The notes under the pieces are model-generated. The model was not told where the DNA came from and ran no database searches. It saw only the letters and a program-made list of their open reading frames with translations. From assembly GCA_040509055.1 (NCBI GenBank), contig JBEVLT010000244.1, positions 1 to 10,827 on the forward strand: a DNA stretch of 10,827 nucleotides, read 5' to 3'. The position numbers and the translations under genes were made by a program. This document shows, in pieces, positions 1-7,295 of the stretch. Each line of letters starts with the position of its first letter. Position 1 is the stretch's first letter. Source of the DNA: JAJKIP01 sp040509055 (GTDB taxonomy: Bacteria > Bacteroidota > Bacteroidia > Chitinophagales > Chitinophagaceae).

Positions 1-4
1 ATCG

Positions 5-19
5 TGCAAACACTTTGCA
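5..19. promoter_or_regulatory. 15-bp inverted repeat (possible operator)
   Basis: A perfect dyad, TGCAAA-CAC-TTTGCA, has 6-bp arms and a 3-nt spacer. It lies about 100 nt upstream of the sigma-factor gene in a stretch with no recognisable coding sequence. It has no following T-tract, so it does not look like a terminator. A dimeric regulator could bind here, but nothing in the window identifies one. It may also belong to whatever lies upstream of the window. Confidence 0.25.
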
Positions 20-108
20 ATGTGCCAGTCATACATATATAACTTATTTTTTATCAGTTCTTTCGCAGGCAGTGATTTTGTCCCTACCTTAGTCTGTCAA
101 TAACCCCT

Positions 109-116
109 TAGGTTTG
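109..116 (+). promoter_or_regulatory. Candidate Bacteroidota -7 promoter element
   Basis: TAGGTTTG matches the Bacteroidota housekeeping -7 consensus TAnnTTTG exactly. No good -33 TTTG sits at the usual spacing; the nearest candidates are TTAG at 89-92 and TTTTG at 76-80, both poorly placed. If this box is used, transcription would begin at about 121-123, on or next to the TTG start of the sigma gene, giving a leaderless mRNA. A weaker alternative box, TAccTTAG at 85-92, would give a leader of about 25 nt. Confidence 0.25.
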
Positions 117-121
117 CAGAT

Positions 122-727
122 TTGGCCACCCAACCTACATACGACGACACCGCCCTTTTTCACCGGATAGCCGGTGGGGACGAAGCGGCGTTTGAAGAAA
201 TTTTTCACCGTCATCGCCACCAGCTGTTCGATTATGCCATGGCCGTTACCAGGATACGGGCGGAGGCGGAAGAGCTGGTACAGGACTGTTTCCTGAAGCT
301 CTGGGCATCCCGCCACCGCCTGACAGAAATAGAGAGCCCGGTAGCCTACCTTCACCGGATGGCCCGCAATGCCGGCATCGACTACCTGCGCCGGCTGGCA
401 CTGAGCCGCGATGCCCGGCAAAAGATATACGCTATCATCAGCGGGTCGGAAAATACCACGGAAGAAAGCGTGGAGCTGAGCGAAACACAGAAAATATTGC
501 AGCAGGCCATCCGGCAGCTTACGCCGCACCAGCAACAGGTGTTCCTGCTCAGCCGGTATGAAGGGCTGAATTACGAAGAGATCGGGGAGCGGCTGGGCAT
601 TGCCCGGAATACGGTAAAAAATCAATTGGTAAAAGCGCTGCGCCGCCTGCGGGAGTACCTGGCGCAGCATTATGATAAATCCGTCGTGCTGGTTTTGCTG
701 TACTTCCTGGAAAAAACCCAGCCCTGA
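122..727 (+). CDS. ECF RNA polymerase sigma factor (FecI/RpoE-like)
   Basis: This 201-aa protein is an extracytoplasmic-function sigma-70 factor that would direct RNA polymerase to its target promoters, probably those of the transport genes downstream. Region 2 spans about residues 18-92, with the GDEAAFEEIF opening and the AEELVQDCFLKLW helix that contacts the -10 element. Region 4 spans about 125-180, with the helix-turn-helix YEEIGERLGIARNTVKNQLV. Regions 1 and 3 are absent, as expected for this class. The start is TTG: an in-frame TAA lies at 101-103 and the first in-frame ATG (residue 39) would cut into region 2, so TTG is the only sensible choice. The last 15 or so residues include a hydrophobic run, SVVLVLLYFL (about 187-196), after the helix-turn-helix. 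The fecR gene follows after 72 nt, which fits a FecI-FecR pair in which FecR holds or activates the sigma factor at the inner membrane. Family assignment is firm; the exact target promoters are unknown. Confidence 0.95.
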   Translation: MATQPTYDDTALFHRIAGGDEAAFEEIFHRHRHQLFDYAMAVTRIRAEAEELVQDCFLKLWASRHRLTEIESPVAYLHRMARNAGIDYLRRLALSRDARQKIYAIISGSENTTEESVELSETQKILQQAIRQLTPHQQQVFLLSRYEGLNYEEIGERLGIARNTVKNQLVKALRRLREYLAQHYDKSVVLVLLYFLEKTQP

Positions 728-799
728 AAAAAAATATGGACCGGCATGGCCCATTTCTTTTTCCGGTACGTCACTCAATAGAACCGCTCAATTTTTCCG

Positions 800-2011
800 A
801 TGCAAACACTTGAATCACGGATACGTCACCTGCTGGAGGCCTACCTGGACAACCGGGCTACGCCGGCTGAGTTCAGCGAGCTGATGAGCCTGCTGCAGGT
901 AGAAGCCGGCGATAATGCGATGGAGGAAGCCTTGCAGCATCGGCTGGAAAAGGCAGGCATTCACCCGGATGCAGCCGGTGTGAACTGGGAGCGGATGGTA
1001 AAGCAGATCATGGCTACGCCTGTCGCCCCGGTGCGGCGGATGATACCGTGGCGGAGAATAGCCGTTGCCGCATCGCTGCTGGTCGTGGTCGCGCTGGCCG
1101 CTTATTTCCTTTTCAGCAGTAACAGGATGGAGCGGCAGGAACAGCCGGTTAGCCGTATAGAGGATATTGCACCGCCATCGGCCAACCTGGCTACGCTCAC
1201 GCTGGCCGATGGCCGCACCGTGTACCTGGACAGCGCCGGCAACGGGTTGCTGGCGCAGCAGCAGGACGTAGCCATTACCCGGCAGGCCGATGGCGTCATC
1301 CGGTATGCCAGCGGCGAGACTGCAGCCGGCCAGCCGGTATACAACACGCTGTACAATCCCCGCGGCAGCCGCATCATACAGCTGACCCTGGGCGACGGCA
1401 CCCGCATCTGGCTGAATGCTGAAAGCTCGCTGCGCTACCCGGCCTCTTTTACCGGAGACAAACGGGAGGTGGAGATCACCGGCGAGGCTTTCTTTGAAGT
1501 AAACACCGTAGCGGTAGCCGGGAAAAAAATGCCTTTTGTAGTGAAACAGGGTGAACTGGCGGTAACTGTCACCGGCACCCGCTTCAACGTAAATGCTTAC
1601 CGGGATGAGCAATCGATCCGCGTGACGCTGCTGGAAGGCGGTGTAAACCTGGCCCTGGGCGATGATAAGAACGAACCGGCCCTGCGGCTGACCAAACTGG
1701 TACCGGGCCAGCAGGCGCAGGTATCGCTGACTGACCGGGACATAGTAGTGCACAGCAATGTGGACCTGGAGAAATCCACCGCCTGGAAGGAAAACGTATT
1801 TATGTTTTCGGGCGATGACATCACGGCGATCATGCGGCAGCTGGCCCGCTGGTACAAGGTGGAAGTGGTGTATAAAAATGCCGGCAGCGGCCAGCATTTT
1901 ACCGGCATCATCAGCCGCGATAATAATATATCGGAAGTGCTGAAAATGCTGGAAGCCACCGGCAAGGTCAGCTTCGATATTGAAAAAGACAAGGTGATTG
2001 TAACACTATAG
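800..2011 (+). CDS. FecR-family anti-sigma factor with DUF4974 C-terminal domain
   Basis: This 403-aa single-pass inner-membrane regulator would pass a signal from the periplasm to the ECF sigma factor encoded just upstream. The cytoplasmic N-terminal part is residues 1-85. One transmembrane helix follows at about 86-106 (IAVAASLLVVVALAAYFLF), preceded by arginines (RR at 79-80 and 85-86), which fits an inside N-terminus. The FecR domain covers about 180-285, including LTLGDGTRIWLNAESSLRYP, GEAFFEV and VTGTRFNVNAY. The C-terminal domain at about 330-403 starts FMFSGDDITAIMRQLARWY, contains ISEVLKMLEATG and has the length and pattern of DUF4974, which resembles the STN fold of SusC-type receptors. 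The start is well bounded: an in-frame TAG lies at 779-781 and ATG 800 is the first start after it. Length is normal for Bacteroidota FecR. Its likely partner is the STN domain of the SusC protein encoded next; which ligand triggers the signal cannot be read from the sequence. Confidence 0.95.
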   Translation: MQTLESRIRHLLEAYLDNRATPAEFSELMSLLQVEAGDNAMEEALQHRLEKAGIHPDAAGVNWERMVKQIMATPVAPVRRMIPWRRIAVAASLLVVVALAAYFLFSSNRMERQEQPVSRIEDIAPPSANLATLTLADGRTVYLDSAGNGLLAQQQDVAITRQADGVIRYASGETAAGQPVYNTLYNPRGSRIIQLTLGDGTRIWLNAESSLRYPASFTGDKREVEITGEAFFEVNTVAVAGKKMPFVVKQGELAVTVTGTRFNVNAYRDEQSIRVTLLEGGVNLALGDDKNEPALRLTKLVPGQQAQVSLTDRDIVVHSNVDLEKSTAWKENVFMFSGDDITAIMRQLARWYKVEVVYKNAGSGQHFTGIISRDNNISEVLKMLEATGKVSFDIEKDKVIVTL

Positions 2012-2082
2012 CCGCTAAGGCAACTACAAGAAAACCGGTTTCCATCAGCCTTTCTCCTATGAATTCAGAAGGCGCTACCGGA

Positions 2083-2098
2083 CCTGTCGGCAGACAGG
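2083..2098. repeat. Short perfect hairpin in the fecR-susC spacer
   Basis: CCTGTC-GGCA-GACAGG forms a 6-bp perfect stem with a 4-nt loop about 70 nt after the fecR stop. No T-run follows on either strand, so it is not an intrinsic terminator by itself. It could be an mRNA-stability or processing element, or one copy of a dispersed intergenic repeat; only a genome-wide search can tell. Confidence 0.4.
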
Positions 2099-2125
2099 CA
2101 TGCTTGCTTCGGAAATTGCCGTAAG

Positions 2126-2156
2126 AAATAAAAAGCCCGCCCGGAAACCAGGCGGG
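2126..2156 (-). terminator. Minus-strand intrinsic terminator-like hairpin
   Basis: Arms 2136-2144 and 2148-2156 enclose a 3-nt loop. Read on the minus strand, CCCGCCTGG-TTT-CCGGGCGGG forms nine pairs including one G-U wobble and is followed by GCTTTTTATTTC, the classic terminator shape. On the plus strand the wobble becomes a C-A mismatch and no T-tract follows, so it would end plus-strand fecR transcripts poorly. No minus-strand gene is visible to the right of it, so it may block antisense transcription coming from susC, or it may be half of a once bidirectional terminator. Confidence 0.5.
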
Positions 2157-2172
2157 ACTGGCTGGAAATGCG
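2135..2172. repeat. Hairpin-plus-tail element, copy 1
   Basis: This stretch aligns without gaps to 8921-8958, with about 27 of 38 positions identical by eye. In both copies a GCCCG...GCGGG hairpin has its arms exactly 17 nt apart and is followed at the same offset by CTGGCTGGARATGSG. Similarity may continue with small gaps to about 2205 (shared words CAACA, TCCGG, CCGG). It sits between fecR and susC; copy 2 sits between the two tlpA-like genes. Confidence 0.45.
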
Positions 2173-2207
2173 CCAACATTTCCGGCCGGGATGTCCGGGC
2201 TGTGCTC

Positions 2208-2238
2208 TAATAATAAAAACTGCGAGTCATCATTATTA
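2208..2238. other. AT-rich dyad upstream of susC
   Basis: TAATAAT (2208-2214) and ATTATTA (2232-2238) are perfect inverted repeats with a 17-nt spacer, ending 24 nt before the chosen susC start. The surrounding 2206-2260 is the most AT-rich part of the spacer, where a promoter for susC would be expected. No TAnnTTTG box is visible, which would agree with use of an alternative (ECF) sigma factor. The arms are low-complexity, so chance is a real possibility. Confidence 0.25.
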
Positions 2239-2262
2239 AAAAACCCAAAACAATGTAAAGGT

Positions 2263-5200
2263 ATGGATTTAACCCATCTGACCGAACCCGGTTGCCGGAA
2301 GCAGCGACCAGGGCATCGGTTGCTAACTGCTAAACTGCTGCGTGTTATGAAAATAACCTCTGCATTATTGCTCATCGCCTGCCTGCATGTAGGTGCGGCA
2401 GGGATCTCTCAGAAGATCACCCTGAATGAAAGGAATGCCAACCTTGAAAAGGTATTCCGTTCCATTCACTGGCAATCCGGTTTCCAGTTCATTTACAACG
2501 ACGAGACCATGGAAAAGGCCAGGCCTGTCACCATCCAGGTAAAGGATGCCACGCTGGACGAAGTGCTGGCGCTTTGCTTCAAAGGCCAGCCGCTGGAATA
2601 CACCATGCAGAACAATGCCGTGGTGGTAAAGCCCAAACAGCCTGCCCTGCCGGTGACGACACCCGAAGCGCCGCTTCCGCTGGACGTGCGCGGCCGCGTG
2701 GTGAATGAAAACGGCGACCCCGTCGCTGGAGCCACCGTGAAAGTAAAAGGAACCGATAAGGGTACCAGTACCAATGAGAACGGCGAGTTTGTCCTGACCG
2801 GTATCGGGGCCGATGCCACGCTGGTCATCAGCGGGGTAAACATCGAGACCTTTGAAACAAAAGTGGGCGGCCGGACCAGCTTCATGCTGACTGCCAAAAT
2901 CAAAGTGACCGAAAGCGAAGCGGTAGTCGTAAACACCGGTTACCAGCAGGTGCCGAAAGAGCAATCGACCGGTTCGGTGGTGGTAATAGACAATGCGCTC
3001 ATCAACCGGAGAGTGTCTACCAATATCCTGGACAGGCTGGACGGCGTGACCAGCGGGTTGGCTTTTAACAGAAACTTCCAGATCGCCAACGTGAATGCCA
3101 CGACCTCCTTCCAGCCCAATCAATCTGCCATCACCATACGTGGCCGAAGCACCATTAATGCCAACCCCAATTCGCTGATCGTGGTCGATAATTTCCCGTA
3201 CGAAGGCGACCTGAGCACCATCAATCCCAACGATGTGGAAAGCATCACGGTATTGAAGGATGCGGCGGCTGCTTCCATCTGGGGTGCTTTTTCCGGCAAC
3301 GGGGTGATCGTGATCACCACCAAAAAAGGAAGGTACAACCAGCCGGTGAAGGTGATGCTGAACTCCAACGTGACGATTGCCAATAAACCCGATCTCTATT
3401 ATGTGCCCGGTATCAGCACCAGCGACTACATCGATGTGGAGCGCTACCTGTATGGCAAAGGATTTTATACTTCCACGCTGGCCAATGGCTATACCACGGT
3501 ATCGCCTGTGGTGTCCATCCTCGCTGCACAGACCGCCGGTACGATGACGCCATCGGCTGCTACGGCTGCTATCGATGCGCTCCGGGAGCTGGATAGCCGG
3601 GATCAGGTGGGCGAGTATCTCTATCGCAAAGAGATCAACCAGCAATACGTGCTGAACCTGAGCGGTGGCGGATACAACAACCGTTATTTCATCTCCGCCG
3701 GGCTGGACAAGAACCAGTACAACCTGATCAATAATGATTACCAGCGCACGAGTATCCGGGGTTCCAATACCGTGAGCCTCCTGAAGCAAAAACTGGAAAT
3801 CACCACGGACATTGCTTTTACACAGAGTGTGAATAGCACACGTAATGGGATCGAAGCAGTAGGTCCCTGGCCCTACCTGCAGATCGCCGATGCCGATGGC
3901 AATGCCCTGGTGGTACCTTATTCCGGCGGGTACCGGAAATCGTATACCGATACCACCGGGAAGGGATTGCTGCTGGACTGGACCTATCGTCCGCTGGACG
4001 AGGCCAAACTCGGCAACAGGAAGCGCCGCATCACCGATTACCATATCGGGCTGAACATGAAGTACAGGATCATAGCGGGGCTGGATGTTCAGCTGATGTA
4101 CCAGTACAACAAGGGTACCACTGAAAACAAAGACTATTACAGCCAGCAAACATTTTTTACCCGCAGCATGATCAATTCGTTCAGCCGGGTGAATTTTACC
4201 AGCGGTACGATCACCCGGCCGATCCCGCTGGGTGGCATCCTGGACCGGTATGTGAATAATTATAAGTCGAACAATGTACGTGTGCAGGCGAACTACGCGC
4301 ATACCTGGAACGGCGTGCATGAGCTGACCGCACTGGCCGGCGCCGATGTACGGGATTACGACGGCGATATTTATTCCAACAGGCTGTATGGTTATGATCC
4401 TTCCACCGGTTCTGCTGCCCTGGTGGATTATACCGGCCAGTTCCAGCAATATGCTACGGTTAATACGATGTCCATATTTTCCAATTTGAGCAATTTCGGC
4501 GTAGCCAATAATTACATTTCCTACTTTGCCAATGCCGGCTACACGTACAGCAGGCGTTATACGGTAATCGCCAGCGCCCGCCGCGACGAATCCAACCTGT
4601 TTGGCGTAAAGACCAACCAGAAAGGGGTGCCCCTGTGGTCAGCCGGCGCCTCGTGGGTGGTCAGTAATGAGAAATTTTACAAAGCAGGCTGGCTGCCTTA
4701 CCTGAAGCTGCGGTTCAGCAACGGTTACCAGGGCAATATCAACAAAGATGTGGCGGCCGTGACCACGGCTACTTATCCAGGCACCAACAATTCCTATGGC
4801 GCCATCCAGGCCTATATCAATAACCTGCCCAATGCAGCGCTGCGCTGGGAGAAGGTGAACCAGGTGAATGCCGGCATCGACTTCGGATCAAAGAACAACC
4901 GGATCGGTGGCAGCATCGACTATTTTATCAAGAAAGGAACCGACCTGATCGCTGCCAGCCCGCTGGATCCCACTACCGGCGCTACTACTTTTACCGGCAA
5001 TACGGCCGATATCAAAGGGCGCGGGGTAGACCTGGTGCTGAACACAAAGAACATCACCGGGGTCTTCAAGTGGAACACCACCTTCCTCTTCAGCTATGCA
5101 AAGGATAAAGTAACGGCCTACAAAGTGGCGACCGGCGCCGTCTCCAGCTATATCGGCAATACCGGCGTACTCAGCCCGATCATCGGCAGACCGCTCTATT

Positions 5201-5841
5201 CGGTATACAGTGTGGGCTGGGCCGGCCTGGATGCCAATGGCAACCCGCAGGTGATCAGGGACGGCAAGGTTAGCACCGAATACAGTGCTTTGTTCAACTC
5301 CACGGATCTGAAAAACCTGGTATACAACGGTCCGATGAACCCGCCGGTATTCGGAAGCCTCCGCAATACGCTGGAATGGAAGCAGCTGTCCCTGTCGTTC
5401 CTGATCACCTATAAGTTCGGGCATTATTTCCGCAGGAACTCGCTCAATTATGGCTCCCTGTTCAATAACACAGCGGGACGGGATAACCCCGATTATGAAA
5501 ACCGCTGGCAGAAACCGGGTGACGAGGCTTTTACCAATGTGCCTTCGATGATCTATCCTGCCAACAGCGCCCGGGATGCTGCTTACCTGGGTTCCGAAAT
5601 ATTGGTGGAAAAAGGTGATCATATCCGCCTGCAGGATATACAGCTGAATTATACGCTTACGCCGCGCCAGGTTCGCAAGCTGCCGTTCCAGTCAGTCAAC
5701 TTTTATGTGTACATGAACAATATCGGCATCCTGTGGAGAGCCAATGATCACCATATCGATCCTGATTATGTGCCGATGAGCGGTTACCCATTATATCCTA
5801 ATCCCCGGAGCATCGCTTTCGGGATCCGGCTCGAGTATTAA
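2263..5841 (+). CDS. SusC/RagA-family TonB-linked outer-membrane receptor with STN domain
   Basis: This 1192-aa outer-membrane transporter imports a substrate with TonB energy and is partnered by the SusD-like lipoprotein encoded next. From the chosen ATG: signal peptide at about 1-49 with an unusually long charged n-region and hydrophobic core ITSALLLIACLHVGAAGIS; secretin/TonB N-terminal (STN) domain at 51-122; carboxypeptidase-regulatory-like beta domain at about 140-212 (VRGRVVNENGDPVAGATVKV); a TonB-box-like VVVNTGYQQV at 221-230; plug at about 233-356, including ITIRGRSTINANPNSLIVVD and NPNDVESITVLKDAAAASIW; then the barrel to a C-terminal IAFGIRLEY. The STN domain marks it as a signal-transducing receptor, fitting the fecI-fecR pair upstream. 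The plug reads GAFSGNGVIVITTKKG, with Phe where Arg is common. The start is uncertain. ATG 2191 adds 24 residues with no family character, and ATG 2347 leaves a compact signal peptide starting MKITSALLL. ATG 2263 is preferred because long n-regions ending in RVMK are usual in related proteins. The substrate is unknown. Confidence 0.95.
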   Translation: MDLTHLTEPGCRKQRPGHRLLTAKLLRVMKITSALLLIACLHVGAAGISQKITLNERNANLEKVFRSIHWQSGFQFIYNDETMEKARPVTIQVKDATLDEVLALCFKGQPLEYTMQNNAVVVKPKQPALPVTTPEAPLPLDVRGRVVNENGDPVAGATVKVKGTDKGTSTNENGEFVLTGIGADATLVISGVNIETFETKVGGRTSFMLTAKIKVTESEAVVVNTGYQQVPKEQSTGSVVVIDNALINRRVSTNILDRLDGVTSGLAFNRNFQIANVNATTSFQPNQSAITIRGRSTINANPNSLIVVDNFPYEGDLSTINPNDVESITVLKDAAAASIWGAFSGNGVIVITTKKGRYNQPVKVMLNSNVTIANKPDLYYVPGISTSDYIDVERYLYGKGFYTSTLANGYTTVSPVVSILAAQTAGTMTPSAATAAIDALRELDSRDQVGEYLYRKEINQQYVLNLSGGGYNNRYFISAGLDKNQYNLINNDYQRTSIRGSNTVSLLKQKLEITTDIAFTQSVNSTRNGIEAVGPWPYLQIADADGNALVVPYSGGYRKSYTDTTGKGLLLDWTYRPLDEAKLGNRKRRITDYHIGLNMKYRIIAGLDVQLMYQYNKGTTENKDYYSQQTFFTRSMINSFSRVNFTSGTITRPIPLGGILDRYVNNYKSNNVRVQANYAHTWNGVHELTALAGADVRDYDGDIYSNRLYGYDPSTGSAALVDYTGQFQQYATVNTMSIFSNLSNFGVANNYISYFANAGYTYSRRYTVIASARRDESNLFGVKTNQKGVPLWSAGASWVVSNEKFYKAGWLPYLKLRFSNGYQGNINKDVAAVTTATYPGTNNSYGAIQAYINNLPNAALRWEKVNQVNAGIDFGSKNNRIGGSIDYFIKKGTDLIAASPLDPTTGATTFTGNTADIKGRGVDLVLNTKNITGVFKWNTTFLFSYAKDKVTAYKVATGAVSSYIGNTGVLSPIIGRPLYSVYSVGWAGLDANGNPQVIRDGKVSTEYSALFNSTDLKNLVYNGPMNPPVFGSLRNTLEWKQLSLSFLITYKFGHYFRRNSLNYGSLFNNTAGRDNPDYENRWQKPGDEAFTNVPSMIYPANSARDAAYLGSEILVEKGDHIRLQDIQLNYTLTPRQVRKLPFQSVNFYVYMNNIGILWRANDHHIDPDYVPMSGYPLYPNPRSIAFGIRLEY

Positions 5842-5873
5842 AACCTATTGTTATCACCCAAAGACATTGTATA

Positions 5874-7265
5874 ATGAAAACGATATTTATCAGGCATACG
5901 CGATTGGCAACAGCGCTGCTGCTGGCGGCAGGTATGTGCTGGTCCTGCAAAAAATCCAGCCTGCTGGATGAGAAGCCAAGTACGCGGCTGGTGATCCCCT
6001 CCACGCTGCAGGATTTCCAGGCCCTCCTCGATCTGTCGTCCGACATGAACGCCACACCTTCGATCGGCGAGGTAAATGCCGACAACTACTACCTGGACCT
6101 GGCTGATTACAATGGTCCTTCCGTCAGTAATGCAGAGCGCAACGTTTATCTCTGGAAGCCGGTTGTTTTCGAAGCTTCTGTGACCAATCCCAGCTGGAAC
6201 CTGCCGTACAAGCAGGTATTCAATGCCAACGTGGTGCTGGAAGGCCTTGCGAAAATGACAGCGACGGCCACCAACCAGGCGGAGATCAATACCATTAAAG
6301 GATATGCGTTGTTTTACCGAGCCTATGCGTTTTTCAACGTGGCGCAGGTATTCGCGCCCATGTACGACAGCGCTACGGCGGCTACCGACATGGGCATACC
6401 GCTGCGCCTCACCTCGGATATTTCGGAAAAATCCGTTCGCTCATCGGTAAAGGAGACCTACGACCAGGTGTTTGCCGACCTGGCCGCAGCCGAGGCCCTG
6501 CTTCCGGCAGGCGTGCCGCCCGTGTACCGCAACAGGCCCTCCAAACCGGCGGTGCAGGCCCTGCTGGCGCGGATCTACCTGAGCATGCGGGCCTATACAA
6601 AAGCGGCTACGGCGGCTAATAACTGCCTGCAGCTGTATAGTACACTCATCGATTACAACGGTCTCTCGCAGACTGCAAGTCTGCCTTTTACCCGCTACAA
6701 CGATGAAACGATCTACCAATCCAATTTCGAATCGGGCTCGCGCATTTTTTACGGTGTGATCGGTGTAGGCAACCTGGACTCCACCCTGTTCAAATCCTAT
6801 GCGGCCAACGACCTGCGGAAGGTGATCTATTTCCGGCTGGTGAATAACATACCGCGGTTCAAAGGCAGCTATGCCGGCGCCACCTTCCCCTTCAGCGGGC
6901 TGGCGGTGGATGAGCAATACCTGATCCGGGCTGAGTGCTATGCCCGGGCCGGCAATGCTACCGATGCAATGAACGACCTGAACACCCTGCTGCGGAAGCG
7001 GTTCAGCGGCACTTATGTTCCGCTTACGGCCAGCAGCCCAGCCGATGCGCTGGATAAGGTGCTGACTGAAAGAAGAAAGGAAATGCCGGCACGCGGCCAG
7101 CGCTTGTCCGACCTGCGCCGGCTGAATAAGGAAGGCTATACTATCGTGCCGAAACGGGTGCTGGACAACCAGAGCTATACGTTGCCGGCTGGCAGTCCGC
7201 TGTACGTACTGCCCATCCCGGCCGATGTGATTGCACTGACCGGCATGCCCCAGAACCCAAGATAA
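5874..7265 (+). CDS. SusD/RagB-family nutrient-binding outer-membrane lipoprotein
   Basis: This 463-aa surface lipoprotein forms the lid over the SusC channel and captures substrate. It starts 32 nt after the susC stop, so the two are almost certainly co-transcribed. The N-terminus MKTIFIRHTRLATALLLAAG precedes a lipoprotein Cys, probably C25 (SCKKSSLLDEKPS, a typical SusD mature start); C22 is a second candidate. Alpha-helical TPR-like segments run through about 140-260 (YALFYRAYAFFNVAQVFAPM and AVQALLARIYLSMRAYTKAA). The conserved C-terminal block includes DEQYLIRAECYARAG (346-360), TERRKEMPARGQRLSDLRRL (398-417) and the usual ending LPIPADVIALTGMPQNPR. It is on the short side for the family but has both ends intact and no frameshift. 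The ligand cannot be predicted from this sequence. A probable degraded copy of its last 40 or so codons lies at 8997-9118. Confidence 0.94.
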   Translation: MKTIFIRHTRLATALLLAAGMCWSCKKSSLLDEKPSTRLVIPSTLQDFQALLDLSSDMNATPSIGEVNADNYYLDLADYNGPSVSNAERNVYLWKPVVFEASVTNPSWNLPYKQVFNANVVLEGLAKMTATATNQAEINTIKGYALFYRAYAFFNVAQVFAPMYDSATAATDMGIPLRLTSDISEKSVRSSVKETYDQVFADLAAAEALLPAGVPPVYRNRPSKPAVQALLARIYLSMRAYTKAATAANNCLQLYSTLIDYNGLSQTASLPFTRYNDETIYQSNFESGSRIFYGVIGVGNLDSTLFKSYAANDLRKVIYFRLVNNIPRFKGSYAGATFPFSGLAVDEQYLIRAECYARAGNATDAMNDLNTLLRKRFSGTYVPLTASSPADALDKVLTERRKEMPARGQRLSDLRRLNKEGYTIVPKRVLDNQSYTLPAGSPLYVLPIPADVIALTGMPQNPR

Positions 7266-7295
7266 TTTTTTACATCAATCATCAAACGAATTACG

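Noticed and set aside
5..811. The 11-mer TGCAAACACTT at 5-15 and again at 801-811
   Set aside because: Several 11-nt matches are expected by chance in a 10.8-kb window, and the second lies within the fecR coding sequence.
672..884. A 70-codon plus-strand open frame bridging the sigma and fecR genes
   Set aside because: It overlaps both well-supported genes in another frame and shows no recognisable features.
2191..2262. Upstream ATG at 2191 as the susC start
   Set aside because: It would add 24 residues lacking any signal-peptide or family character and would run through the AT-rich region where a promoter is expected.
2365..4449. A 694-codon open frame on the minus strand inside susC
   Set aside because: It is fully antisense to a clear SusC protein and has no recognisable domain. 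Long antisense frames arise from the codon bias of GC-rich genes. The same applies to the long minus-strand frames opposite fecR and both tlpA genes.
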